DNA of 64,000 nt, taken from the NCBI RefSeq assembly GCF_023634805.2, contig NZ_CP106881.1, positions 1,767,501-1,831,500 on the forward strand, written 5' to 3'. Positions within the stretch are counted from its first letter, which is position 1, and each line of letters begins with the position of its first letter. Origin of the DNA: Comamonas endophytica (lineage in GTDB: Bacteria; Pseudomonadota; Gammaproteobacteria; Burkholderiales; Burkholderiaceae_C). The position numbers and the translations under genes were made by a program. The notes under the pieces were generated by a model that ran no database searches, was not told where the DNA came from, and saw only the letters and a list, made by a program, of their open reading frames with translations. Positions 54,146-63,080 of the stretch are shown one piece after another.

Positions 54146-55333
54146 ATGACCACTCGCGAGATTTTCGTCGTCGGCAGCGCGCGCACCGCCATCGGCACCT
54201 TTGGCGGCAGCTTGAAGGACGTTCCCAACACCCAGCTGGCCACCACCGCCGTCAAGGCCGCCATCGAACGCTCGGGCCTGGAGCCGCAGGCCGTCGGCCA
54301 TGTGGTCATCGGCAACGTGATTCCCACCGACACCCGGGACGCCTACCTCAGCCGCGTCGCGGCCGTCGATGCCGGCTGCCCCATCGAGACCCCGGCCTTC
54401 AACGTCAACCGCCTGTGCGGTTCGGGCCTGCAGGCGATCGTCTCGGCGGCGCAGGCCATCGCGCTGGGCGACTGCGACGTGGCCATCGGCGGCGGCTCCG
54501 AATCGATGAGCCGCGGCCCGTATTTCGACACCGCCGCGCGCTGGGGCGCGCGCATGGGCGATGCGAAAAGCATCGACTACATGCTCGGCATTCTGCACGA
54601 CCCCTGGCAGAAGATGCACATGGGCATCACCGCCGAGAACGTCGCCACGCGCTACCGCATCAGCCGCGAGCAGCAGGACCAGCTGGCGCTGCAAAGCCAG
54701 CAGCGCGCGGCCGCGGCCATTGCCGCGGGCTACTTCAAGGAACAGATCGTTCCCGTGGAAATCGCCACGCGCAAGGGCACGGTGACCTTCGATACGGATG
54801 AGCATGTGCGTGCCGCCACCACGCTGGAAGTGCTGGCCGGCATGAAGCCCGCGTTCCAGAAGGAGGGAGGCAGCGTCACCGCTGGCAACGCCTCGGGCCT
54901 CAACGACGGCGCCGCCGCCATGGTGCTGGTCGCAGGCGAGCGCCTGGCCGGCCTGAACGCCAAGCCGCTCGCGCGCCTGGTCGGTTATGCGCATGCGGGC
55001 GTCGAGCCGGCGTACATGGGCATCGGCCCCGTGCCCGCCACGCAGAAGGTGCTGGCGCGCACCGGCCTGAAGATTGCAGACATGGACGTGATCGAAGCCA
55101 ACGAGGCATTTGCCGCCCAGGCCTGCGCCGTGATCCAGGAACTGGGCCTGGACCCGGCCAAGGTCAATCCCAACGGTTCCGGCATCTCCCTGGGCCACCC
55201 CGTGGGCGCGACCGGCGCGATCATCGCGACCAAGGCCATCGCCGAGCTGCACCGCACGGGCGGGCGCTATGCGCTGGTGACGATGTGCATCGGGGGTGGG
55301 CAGGGGATTGCGGCGGTGTTCGAGCGGGTGTGA
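54146..55333 (+). CDS. Acetyl-CoA acetyltransferase (thiolase)
   Basis: 395 residues. Acyl-accepting Cys91 in [10 protein letters not shown], His in GHPVGATGA near 351, and the second cysteine in CIGGGQG near 381 form the thiolase triad. The length and sequence suit biosynthetic or degradative acetoacetyl-CoA thiolases (PhaA/AtoB type), which would link to the AacS gene on the same window. A DnaA box lies nine bases before the ATG (54128-54136). The stop is followed by a repeat and the rdgC terminator. Confidence 0.95.
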   Translation: MTTREIFVVGSARTAIGTFGGSLKDVPNTQLATTAVKAAIERSGLEPQAVGHVVIGNVIPTDTRDAYLSRVAAVDAGCPIETPAFNVNRLCGSGLQAIVSAAQAIALGDCDVAIGGGSESMSRGPYFDTAARWGARMGDAKSIDYMLGILHDPWQKMHMGITAENVATRYRISREQQDQLALQSQQRAAAAIAAGYFKEQIVPVEIATRKGTVTFDTDEHVRAATTLEVLAGMKPAFQKEGGSVTAGNASGLNDGAAAMVLVAGERLAGLNAKPLARLVGYAHAGVEPAYMGIGPVPATQKVLARTGLKIADMDVIEANEAFAAQACAVIQELGLDPAKVNPNGSGISLGHPVGATGAIIATKAIAELHRTGGRYALVTMCIGGGQGIAAVFERV

Positions 55334-55382
55334 ATGAACCTTGCTCGAGGAACTTTCGTCCAGAGTTTGACGAGGCTTGAGG

Positions 55383-55463
55383 ACAGGTCCTTCACCCTTC
55401 GACAAGCTCAGGGCGAACGGTTTTTACGTTCGTCCTGAGCCTGTCGAAGGATGGACGGCCAGC
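55383..55463. repeat. Interspersed hairpin repeat element, short form
   Basis: CCTTCACCCTTCGACAAGCT...GGCGAACGG against CGTTCGTCCTGAGCCTGTCG...GATGGACGG, between the convergent thiolase and rdgC genes. Confidence 0.85.
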
Positions 55464-55472
55464 CTCCAGATG

Positions 55473-55503
55473 GAAAAAAGAGCCGCATCCAGCGGCTCCT
55501 TTT
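55473..55503 (-). terminator. Terminator of rdgC
   Basis: GAGCCGC / GCGGCTC stem; on the minus strand it runs into TTTTTT. Confidence 0.87.
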
Positions 55504-55518
55504 CATCGTGCGAACGCC

Positions 55519-56559
55519 TTAAAACGGCGCCGATTCCGGATCCGAATCCTCCGGCGCCTCCTTCGGCCCCGTCACCGCCACCAGCTTGCCCTTGGCCGCC
55601 GCGGCGCGCACTGCCAGCGTCTCGGCGGGTGCGGCTTTCTCCAGCGCCGCCGGCAACCCTTCTCCCAGCGCCGTGCGCCCTTCCCCGCCCAGGGCCTCGA
55701 TCAGATCCGGCAGCAGTTTGCTCAGCTCGCCTGTCGCGATAGCCACATCGGCATCGAAACCGCCATCGTCCTTGGACTGGCCGTCGAACACCGTCTCCAG
55801 GAAGGTGATCTTCTTGACCTGCAGTCCCTCGGTCAGCAGCAGCGAGACGCGGTCGTCCCAGGTCAGCGCCAGCTTGGTCGGCAGCTTGCCGGCCTCGATA
55901 TGCGCCTTGACCTCCTCGATGTCCAGCGGATGGCGTGCATAGCGCACCACAGACTTGGCCTCGTCGGCGCTCTTGAGCTCGCATTCCTGGTCGATGGTGA
56001 AGCCCACCGGCGGCTCCTGGCTCGACAGCCAGTGCGCCATGGCCGCCTGCGCCGCGGTCTGCGTATCGAGCAGTGCCACGGCAAACCCCGGCAGGCCGTC
56101 GACCAGCAGCGTCACCACCTCGTCCGCGCGCGCCTGGCTGCCCGTGTCCAGCACCAGAAAGCGCGCCTCGGGGTCGATCCAGATCCACATGCCGCCCTGC
56201 TTGGTGAAGGCCATGGGCAGCAGGTCGAGCTTGGCTTCGTCCTTGAGCTCCTGCTTTTCCTTCTTGCCCGGCTTGCGGCCCGAGTTGCGCTCGATGGCCT
56301 CGGCCTTTTCCTGCACCTTGCGGTTGAGCACGCTGGCCGGCAGCATCTTGCTTTCGCTCATGAAGCGCAGGATCCACTGCCCTCCGACCGATTCGGCAAA
56401 AGCGCCCTCGGCCTCGCCGCGCGGCGGCACCCAGCCGGCGGAGCGCTCCTGCGTGGCGCCGCACTCGGTGAACGGCGTGCGCGCCAGCGCCTCCTCCACC
56501 TGCTCCAAAGTACCCTGCCATTGCTCGGCAATGCGGTACACGATCATGTTCTTGAACAT
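55519..56559 (-). CDS. rdgC: Recombination-associated protein RdgC
   Basis: 346 residues. The start MFKNMIVYRI, GWVPPRGEAEGAFAESVGGQWILRFMSESKMLPASVLNRKVQE (about 40-84, split here), DEAKLDLLPMAF, IDPEARFLVLDTGSQARADEVV and the later DDRVSLLLTEGLQVKKITFLE follow the RdgC family order. RdgC forms a ring dimer on double-stranded DNA and restrains RecA. The acidic tail (PEDSDPESAPF) is variable. It lies alone, with a terminator after it, on the side of the DnaA-box region. Confidence 0.94.
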   Translation of the reverse strand: MFKNMIVYRIAEQWQGTLEQVEEALARTPFTECGATQERSAGWVPPRGEAEGAFAESVGGQWILRFMSESKMLPASVLNRKVQEKAEAIERNSGRKPGKKEKQELKDEAKLDLLPMAFTKQGGMWIWIDPEARFLVLDTGSQARADEVVTLLVDGLPGFAVALLDTQTAAQAAMAHWLSSQEPPVGFTIDQECELKSADEAKSVVRYARHPLDIEEVKAHIEAGKLPTKLALTWDDRVSLLLTEGLQVKKITFLETVFDGQSKDDGGFDADVAIATGELSKLLPDLIEALGGEGRTALGEGLPAALEKAAPAETLAVRAAAAKGKLVAVTGPKEAPEDSDPESAPF

Positions 56560-56844
56560 CCCAAACCCTTAACTCATGCAGCAGGGAAGGCGTGCCCCGC
56601 CCTGCCCGGTGACGATCGACATCACACTGGTTGACTGAAAAATCGATGGCTTGCGGCGCCGGCCCGGCAAGGCCCGCACGCCCTGCGCCTGTAAAGCAAG
56701 CTTTGCAGGCCACAGCGCAACTTGGCACTACTTTACACAGCATCACGCACTCCACACGCCAGCGATACAAGCGCCGCGCAAACTGGCATCCAACGCTGAA
56801 GTTTCCCTGCTGCAGCGTCCCTCCACCAAGAAAGGACTCCTCAC

Positions 56845-57399
56845 ATGGCTATCTTCCAACGCACCCTGACTGCCACCGCTGCCGCCGCCACCGTCTTCGC
56901 CGCGCTGGCCATGCCCGTGTGGGCCCAGGCACCTGCCGCCACCGGCCCCGCGGCCGAACCCGCTGCCCGCACCGCACCGGCCCACCAGCCGCGCGACCGT
57001 GCAGCGCATGAAAAGCGCATGGCCGAGAAGGCGCAGAAATTCCAGGCGGCATTGCAGCTGACCGAAGCCCAGCAAGCCGACTGGAACCGCTACCGCGAAG
57101 CCATCAAGCCCGTGCGACCGGCCAAGCATCTGGACCGCGAGAGCTTTGCCAAGCTCACGACGCCGCAGCGCATCGACCACATGCAGCAGCGCCGCGCGGA
57201 GCGCAACGCCCAGGCGGACCGCCGCGCCGAAGCCACCAAGGCTTTCTACGCCACGCTGACGCCCGCGCAGCAGAAGACTTTCGATGCGCAGACCCTGCGC
57301 CACGGCCCGCACGGCAAGCGCCACGGCCCGCATGGCCATGGCAAGCACCACGCGCCCGCTCAGGCTGCGGCACCTGCCGCAGCCGGCGCCGCGCGCTGA
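56845..57399 (+). CDS. Spy/CpxP-family periplasmic protein with His-rich tail
   Basis: 184 residues. Signal peptide (first 27 residues, ending VWAQ), then a helical domain carrying two LTxxQ motifs (LTEAQQADW and LTPAQQKTFD), the mark of the Spy/CpxP fold, and a His/Gly/Pro-rich C-terminus (HGPHGKRHGPHGHGKHH) that could bind metals. Spy-like proteins are envelope stress chaperones or metal-stress sensors. It is single, with 285 bp upstream and a strong terminator downstream. The His-rich tail and nearness to the copper genes suggest, but do not show, a metal role. Confidence 0.85.
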   Translation: MAIFQRTLTATAAAATVFAALAMPVWAQAPAATGPAAEPAARTAPAHQPRDRAAHEKRMAEKAQKFQAALQLTEAQQADWNRYREAIKPVRPAKHLDRESFAKLTTPQRIDHMQQRRAERNAQADRRAEATKAFYATLTPAQQKTFDAQTLRHGPHGKRHGPHGHGKHHAPAQAAAPAAAGAAR

Positions 57400-57434
57400 A
57401 GAAGCGTCAAGCCATCACGGCTTGCCACGACTGC

Positions 57435-57463
57435 AAAGCAGGCCCTCGGGCCTGCTTTTTTTT
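57435..57463 (+). terminator. Rho-independent terminator of the Spy-like gene
   Basis: AGCAGGCCC / GGGCCTGCT stem, two-base apex, eight T. Confidence 0.92.
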
Positions 57464-57594
57464 GGGCTCCCGTCCTGCGCCGGGCAAAGTGAGCGCAAGC
57501 CTGCAAATCATGCGACAAATGCTGTCACGCCAATGGCCTCAACCTCCCTACACTTGTATAAAAGAGTAATCGATCGTCCTCTGGAGTTGCCACA

Positions 57595-58179
57595 ATGCGT
57601 TTGAAGAATTTTCGGCGTTTCGTATTTACATGGACGACAGGCACCGCACTGGGTCTGGTGAGTTTGGGAGCCCTAGCCCAGGGCGCACCGGTATTCAATG
57701 ACCATTCGCCCAGCTGGTACGTACAGGGAGCGGTGGCGGAAAACGATGCCTATTCGGCCAGCCTGGGAGCCACCCTGCCCTGGCGCCAATGGAGTTATGC
57801 GCTGGGTTCGGGCCAGATCACGGGGCACTGGGATCTGTTTGCCAGCCATTGGTCCAGTCGCATGGCCAATGACGATCGCCAGCGCTCCTATGTGTTCGGT
57901 GTGCTGCCCACGCTGCGCTGGCGCGGTGACCAGGGTCGATCGGCCTGGTTCGCCCAGGTGGGGACCGGCTTGGCGCTGGCGACCAAGCGCTACCAGTCCC
58001 ATGAAAAGCACTTCAGCACCCGTTACAACTTCGGCACCCACTTGGCCGTAGGCGCCAATTTCGGTGCGCAGCGCGAGCATGAAATCATGCTGCGAATTGA
58101 ACATTATTCAAATGCCGGCATCAAGCACCCCAATCCGGGCGAAGACTTCCTGCAGCTGCGCTACGCCCGCCGGTTCTGA
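57595..58179 (+). CDS. PagL-like lipid A 3-O-deacylase (outer membrane)
   Basis: 194 residues. After a signal peptide (cut near LAQ|GAP, about 29) come alternating strands of an eight-stranded barrel (WYVQGAVAEND, SYALGSGQITGHWDLFASHW, FAQVGTGLALAT) and the PagL signature HFSTRYNFGTHLAVGANFG plus EHYSNAGIKHPNPGEDF. His170 and Ser172 match the catalytic pair; the acid is Glu183 or Asp184, one place off the Pseudomonas spacing. It ends in Arg-Phe, as outer membrane proteins do. It removes the 3-position acyl chain of lipid A. Confidence 0.85.
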   Translation: MRLKNFRRFVFTWTTGTALGLVSLGALAQGAPVFNDHSPSWYVQGAVAENDAYSASLGATLPWRQWSYALGSGQITGHWDLFASHWSSRMANDDRQRSYVFGVLPTLRWRGDQGRSAWFAQVGTGLALATKRYQSHEKHFSTRYNFGTHLAVGANFGAQREHEIMLRIEHYSNAGIKHPNPGEDFLQLRYARRF

Positions 58180-58233
58180 CCGACCGTAGTTATCCACAGA
58201 TCCGGCGACCAGAGCCGGCAATCTGCAACACGA

Positions 58234-58256
58234 ACCGCCCGCGAGGGCGGTTTTTT
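58234..58256 (+). terminator. Rho-independent terminator of the PagL-like gene
   Basis: ACCGCCC-GCGA-GGGCGGT stem with six T; it lies inside the DnaA-box region. Confidence 0.9.
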
Positions 58257-58281
58257 CATGCCCGCAGACCCTGTGCATAAA

Positions 58282-58916
58282 TCTGTGTTGAATTTCTGCA
58301 CAACTTTCATCTTATCCACAGCCCGCGCATCGACCGCGAAGTTGTGCCCAAAAGCGTTGCAGCAGCAGCGGTGCTTCGGACACATACTTCGATGAACTGC
58401 AAGTGCTTGATTCATCGCACGAATATCAAGTTATCCACAGAACGCGTGGCGCTCTACTACTACCACTATGCATAAATAGAACTTCTAGGAATGACAACCA
58501 TGCCCAAATTTTCGGCAGGGCAAGTCTCGTTGCCAAACCGATTGGCCTTCAACTTCCACGGAAAAAAAAGAACACAGCAGACATGCAGACAGAAAAAATC
58601 CGCAATAAAAAAAGTTATTCACTCATAAATTGATAGCTAACTCACTAGTTGAACAAAGGGCAAACACTCCAAATCAGTGGAAAAAACAACGCACGAACAC
58701 TCTGTGGATATCTAAATATCAACGCATTGTTTATCCACAGGAAACGCCAATTTAGCGAAGTTATCCACTTTTGCAGTACATCCGCAGCAGGGTGCGGCGC
58801 ACAGACTTCCTGGAATCGGAGTCCCTTGTTTTTCCAGGGAAAAAGATACTTATCCACAGCGCATGGACGCATCTACTACTACGACTAATTTCTCATAGTG
58901 AAATAAATGAACAACC
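58282..58916. repeat. Diverged direct repeat (about 215 bp, offset 419) bearing DnaA boxes
   Basis: Copy 1 is 58282-58499 and copy 2 is 58701-58916. Shared landmarks keep a 419-bp offset: TTATCCACA at 58312/58731, GCGAAGTT at 58336/58755, TTATCCACAG at 58431/58850, CTACTACTAC shortly after each; towards the end AATGACAACC/AATGAACAACC show one or two small indels. Between the anchors the sequence has drifted. Confidence 0.8.
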
Positions 58917-59120
58917 GGGAGAGTTCCTGGGACAAGCCGCGCCGGGAGCGTCTCCAGGCGAATCCGCCTTGCACAAAGGCGCCGGAAAGCGCAAAGTTCG
59001 GTTCTTTCGGGGCTCGATGCAGGAAAAACCCGCAGTAGCTGGACGCACACGTGCAGGAATGTGGAAAAGCAGTGGCAGATGAACCAGGGAGGGAAAGTTA
59101 TCCACAGTTTCTTATCAACA

Positions 59121-59641
59121 TCTGTGGAGGGTTTGCCGGGAAAATCGGTTGGTTTTGCTAAGTCGTTGATTTCATTGGATTGTTCAAATAAATTCAACGA
59201 GGTGTTCCGCTGCAGGCAAGGCGTGTAACCCGGTTACAAGCGAAAAAGGGCGATCGAACCATCCATGTCGAGCAATGGCAATGGACGGCATCACGAGGGC
59301 ACCTGAGCTTCAGTCCTGAAAGCGGTATGGGCAAATACGCGTTGCTGGGAAGGCGCTAGCGGGTACAGGAACGGAGGACACCTCGCAAACACAGCGCAGA
59401 GACGCCAGGACGCGTTTTCAGGTCCGGACGGGGGTGGGATGCACTGCGGTGCTGCAAGGCGCTTGAAGGGCGTCTAAAGGGCCGGCAAAGGCATGGGAAG
59501 GAGGCGGGCCTCCTGGCGGATATCAAGGCTCCGCCGGCAACGGACGGGGAATGGGAGGCTGGCAGGCATGGACCACATCCCCTGGCCCGACCGATATCCC
59601 GGCTGGGCGGCCCCTGCCTGGCCGCCTGTCCAACGTCCGCG
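59121..59641. other. Non-coding stretch between the DnaA-box region and dinG
   Basis: No credible gene. The only clear structure is an operator-like palindrome TGTAACC-C-GGTTACA at 59224-59238. A GC-rich section from 59400 to dinG shows no protein pattern I can support. Confidence 0.6.
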
Positions 59642-61807
59642 TCAGCGCGGAGGGCGCTTTTCCAGGGCAAAGGGCGGCAGGCCGTTGAGCAGCCGCTGGC
59701 CATAGCTGGTGCGCACCAGGCGCTTGTCGTAGCAATAGACGAAGGCCCGGTCTTCCTCGGTACGGATGGCGCGGCCCACCCATTGCGCGAGGCGGATGGC
59801 GGTGGCGGGCACGACCAGCTCGCTGAACGGGTCCCGCCCGGCACTGCGCAGCCATTCGGCGCGTGCTTCGCCCACGGGATCGTCAGGCGGTGCGAAGGGC
59901 AGCTTGGTGATGAACAGGGATTCGCACTGCGCCCCGGGCAGGTCCAGCCCCTCGCCAAAGGACTGCATGCCGAAAATGATCGACACCTCGCCACGCGCCA
60001 CGCGCTCGCGGTGCAGGGCCAGCAGCTGGGCGCGCGGCATGGCAGTCTGCACCAGCACGTTGGCGCGCATCGCGGTGGAGAGCGCGTCCACTGCCAGGCG
60101 CATCTGCTCGCGCGACGTGAACAGCACCAGTGCCCCCGATTCGACGCGCGCCAGGTCATGCAGCAGGGCATCGACCATCTCGTTGGTGAATGCGCTGGCC
60201 TGGCGCGGATCGGCATGGGTCTCGGCCGCCACGAAGATGCCCTGGGACGCGTAGTCGAAAGGGCTGGGCACTTCCAGCGTGGTCACGGCCGCATCGCCAT
60301 GCAGGCCCGACTCGCGCAGGAAGAAGTCGAATTGTCCACAGCTTGTCAGTGTGGCCGAAGTCAGCACCGCACCGCGCACTTGCGACCACAGATGCTGGCG
60401 CAGCGTGGCGCCCGGCAGCAGCGGGCTGGCATGGGCCTTGACCACGATGAATTCGCCATCTGTCTCCAACGTGAACCATTTGGCGTTGGGAACGTATTTG
60501 GTGTCTTCATCCTCCGCAGGTTGCTGCAGAAGCAGCTGCGCCGTGTCATAGACCGATTCCAGCCGTGGCGCCAGTGCGCCGACCTGTGCATAGAGTGTGG
60601 ACAACCTGCGGGCTTCTTCGGGTTTGTCGCGGATTTCCGCGCGCAGCGCCTTGGAGATGGCGCGCAATGCGTCCAGGAAACCGTTGGCGTGGTGCGAGGC
60701 CTGGGCCAGCGGCTCGAGCAGGGCCTCGGGCAGCATGCCGCGGGCTGCGCGCACGCGCGCCGGGCCCCAGCTGTCCTTGCGCGCCTTGAGTTCGTCGCCA
60801 TAGAAGTCCATGACCAGGCGCGCGAGGTCCTGCAGCGTCTGGCGCAGCTGGCTCGAATGGCCGGGCACGTCGGCCACTTCCTCGACCTCCAGCAGCGTGC
60901 CCACGCGCAGTGCGCGGCTGGCCAGCTTGTCGATCCAGCCCAGGCGGCTCAGATCCAGCGCGCAGGCGAACTGCGACAGCGCGGTGGCGGGCAGGTGATG
61001 GGCCTCATCCAGTACCAGCAGGCAGTTGTCCAGATCGGGCAGCAGTCGCGCGCCCAGCGAAGACAGCAGCAGATCGTGATTGGCGACGATCACCTGGGCC
61101 GCGACCATCGACTTGCGGCGCTCGTAATACGTACAGCTGTCGAAGACCGGGCAGTGCTTGCCGGTGCAGGAGCTCGACTCCGCCGCCACCGGGCTCCAGG
61201 CCTCGGGTTCGGGCGGCGTGGCCAGCGAGTCGCGGTCGCCGTCCCAGACGCCGGTGGCCATGGCATCGGCCATGCTTGCATAGAACTGCATGCGCGCCTC
61301 GCGTTCCTGCGCCGGGCGCGCGTTGCGGGTCGCGGCTTCCTCCTCGGCAAAGAGGTCGTCGGTATCGTCATGCGACTCCCCGGTGCCTGCCAGGCGCTCG
61401 AGCTTGAGCTTGCAGACGAAGCGCCCGCGGCCCTTGGCCAGCGCGAACTTGAAGGGCTGTTCCAGCTGGGCGGCCAGCGCGGGCAGGTCTTTGTTCACCA
61501 GCTGCTCCTGCAGCGCCACCGTCGCCGTCGAGATCAGCACCCGCGTGCCGCGGGCCAGCGCAAGGGTAATGGCGGGCACGCTGTAGGCCAGCGATTTTCC
61601 CACCCCCGTACCTGCCTGCACCACCGCGATGGCCCTTTCGGGCGCCACCGCGTCGTCATCGACCTTGCCGAGCTGGGCCGCGCCAAACGTGGACGCGACC
61701 TGGCCCGCCATACGCCGCTGCCCCTCGCGGCTGCGGAACCCGGGGATGGATGCGACCACCTCGTCAAACGATTCAAGGCCCATCTGGGCCCACTTTTGCT
61801 GGGACAT
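59642..61807 (-). CDS. dinG: DinG-type ATP-dependent DNA helicase
   Basis: 721 residues. XPD-like superfamily 2 helicase (5'-3') with an iron-sulfur domain: Walker A QAGTGVGKSLAYSVP (about 63-77), Cys residues for a 4Fe-4S cluster in RFVCKLKLERL and CTGKHCPVFDSCTYYERRK, the DEAHH box in LLVLDEAHHLPATAL, and helicase motifs V-VI late (IIFGMQSFGEGLDLPG, QWVGRAIRTEEDRAF). DinG resolves R-loops and damaged forks. It reads toward the DnaA-box region. Good length and no interruption. Confidence 0.95.
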   Translation of the reverse strand: MSQQKWAQMGLESFDEVVASIPGFRSREGQRRMAGQVASTFGAAQLGKVDDDAVAPERAIAVVQAGTGVGKSLAYSVPAITLALARGTRVLISTATVALQEQLVNKDLPALAAQLEQPFKFALAKGRGRFVCKLKLERLAGTGESHDDTDDLFAEEEAATRNARPAQEREARMQFYASMADAMATGVWDGDRDSLATPPEPEAWSPVAAESSSCTGKHCPVFDSCTYYERRKSMVAAQVIVANHDLLLSSLGARLLPDLDNCLLVLDEAHHLPATALSQFACALDLSRLGWIDKLASRALRVGTLLEVEEVADVPGHSSQLRQTLQDLARLVMDFYGDELKARKDSWGPARVRAARGMLPEALLEPLAQASHHANGFLDALRAISKALRAEIRDKPEEARRLSTLYAQVGALAPRLESVYDTAQLLLQQPAEDEDTKYVPNAKWFTLETDGEFIVVKAHASPLLPGATLRQHLWSQVRGAVLTSATLTSCGQFDFFLRESGLHGDAAVTTLEVPSPFDYASQGIFVAAETHADPRQASAFTNEMVDALLHDLARVESGALVLFTSREQMRLAVDALSTAMRANVLVQTAMPRAQLLALHRERVARGEVSIIFGMQSFGEGLDLPGAQCESLFITKLPFAPPDDPVGEARAEWLRSAGRDPFSELVVPATAIRLAQWVGRAIRTEEDRAFVYCYDKRLVRTSYGQRLLNGLPPFALEKRPPR

Positions 61808-63080
61808 TCGATGCGAAATGGGCTGGCCCTTCAGGCGCCAGCCGTATTAAATAATAAATAAAACACAGATATGTATTGAATAAGATGTTAAATCTTATGT
61901 TTTTTGCCATACATACAGGCGCTTGGAACACTGCTGCGTATGTATTTGCATGTGCAGGCAGCGATCAGGAGGCCATTTTCGCAGGACTGGAAATTCTGTG
62001 GACAAGCGAGGACAAGTAATCCGCCGTTCATCTGAAGCTCCACTTATCCACAGCGACGCCGACAAGTTTCTGTCCGTACAGGCTGTGCATATCCCTGGGG
62101 GCAGGGCTGTGGGCTGTCCTGGGGAAAAATCAAGATATGCAGCAGGATCATGGGCTTGCAGCAACTTTGCACAGCTTGTCCAGATCCATGGGAGCAGAGC
62201 GTGCGCGGAGGCGGCCGCAGGTCCTTGCGGTTATCCACAGCAGTGGATGAGCCGGATGCCGTCCTCTTGTGCATAGGATCATCGGGCACGCGGGCCTCAT
62301 CGCCCTGCAGCCCTATAAGGGCGGCCATGGAGAAAGCCATGAACCGACACCCTGAAAATTGCTTAAAAAATAGGCAAAAGAATGGCGGGTTCCCGCATTC
62401 GTTGCTGCAGCTTGCTATGAAATAAAGAGCTTGAAGAACAGGCTGCAAGCCCTCAGGAATGGGATTTCATGGAAATCGGAGCTGGTTTTCGGGCCCAGGC
62501 ATCGCAAAGCAAGAAAGACGATTTGTAATTTTTCATATCTTTCTCGCGCTGCCGCATCGGGTCGAAATGGCTGAGGAACCGAGACGCCGGGCGCCAGGGG
62601 GCAAGCTGCATCGGGGCAGTTATTCACGCACAGCCCGGCGCTGCCAGCCGGGCAACACCACATCTCCAGGCCAAAGCGCCAAGCCGTTGCAGGCAAGGCC
62701 AGCGGTTGAATCCGAAGGTGGAGATGGCCTGCGAGGCGAAGCGGAGGCGGACCTGCCTGAAGCAGCCAGTTGGTCAAAACCAACGTTCTTCGTTACTGCA
62801 GGCAAAAGGAGTTGCAAGCCCACTGCTGCGCTTCGGGCTTCCCGTATCATGCGCTGGGGGCCGTCCCCCTGCCGCAGAGCGCCGAAATCCACGCCTTCGG
62901 CCGTGGCAGTGCCTGGCCGGCCAGGAACGCGTCAGTTTCACACCGCGTTCCGCAATGCCTCGCAGGGAGCCGGGTCGTTTGCAACTTAACCTAAAATTCC
63001 TGCCGCATCAGGCAGCTTCTGCCGGCCGCAGAAACCGATGAATTGAAAAGCCAGCCCATATTGCTGGCTGATTGGAAATA
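61808..63080. other. 1.27-kb non-coding region upstream of the polyketide synthase gene
   Basis: AT-rich at both ends (61845-61925 and 62335-62540). It holds two perfect DnaA boxes (62044-62052, 62231-62239) and near matches at about 62085 and 62263. A stem GCCAGC / GCTGGC (63050-63067) precedes the PKS ribosome-binding site. No protein or RNA gene was recognised; the middle section (62560-62990) looks like ordinary-GC sequence without a coding pattern. Confidence 0.6.

Larger units (their letters stand above)
58190..59120. other. DnaA-box cluster with AT-rich core: candidate chromosomal origin (oriC)
   Basis: Perfect TTATNCACA boxes: 58190, 58312, 58431, 58731, 58850 and 59098 (TTATCCACA, all plus strand) and 58272-58280 (TTATGCACA, minus). 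Near matches: 58615, 58703 (minus), 58761 and 59112. Between 58500 and 58730 lies the most AT-rich stretch, with A-runs at 58562 and 58608. Two diverged modules (58282-58499 and 58701-58916) carry the boxes in register. There is no protein-coding gene here. parAB and parS are 6-17 kb away. No dnaA lies in the window, so a datA-like titration site remains possible. Confidence 0.75.

Noticed and set aside
58403..58888. Small plus-strand frames in the DnaA-box region (58403-58633, 58649-58888)
   Set aside because: They read through the DnaA boxes and AT-rich core with no conserved pattern; the two copies of the module do not preserve a common frame.
59356..60216. Minus-strand frame extending beyond the dinG end
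   Set aside because: It is a shifted reading of the dinG 3' part and the GC-rich gap, rich in Arg/Ser/Pro without family similarity.
62459..63041. Frames upstream of the polyketide synthase gene
   Set aside because: No motif, no ribosome-binding site and overlapping alternatives in several frames.
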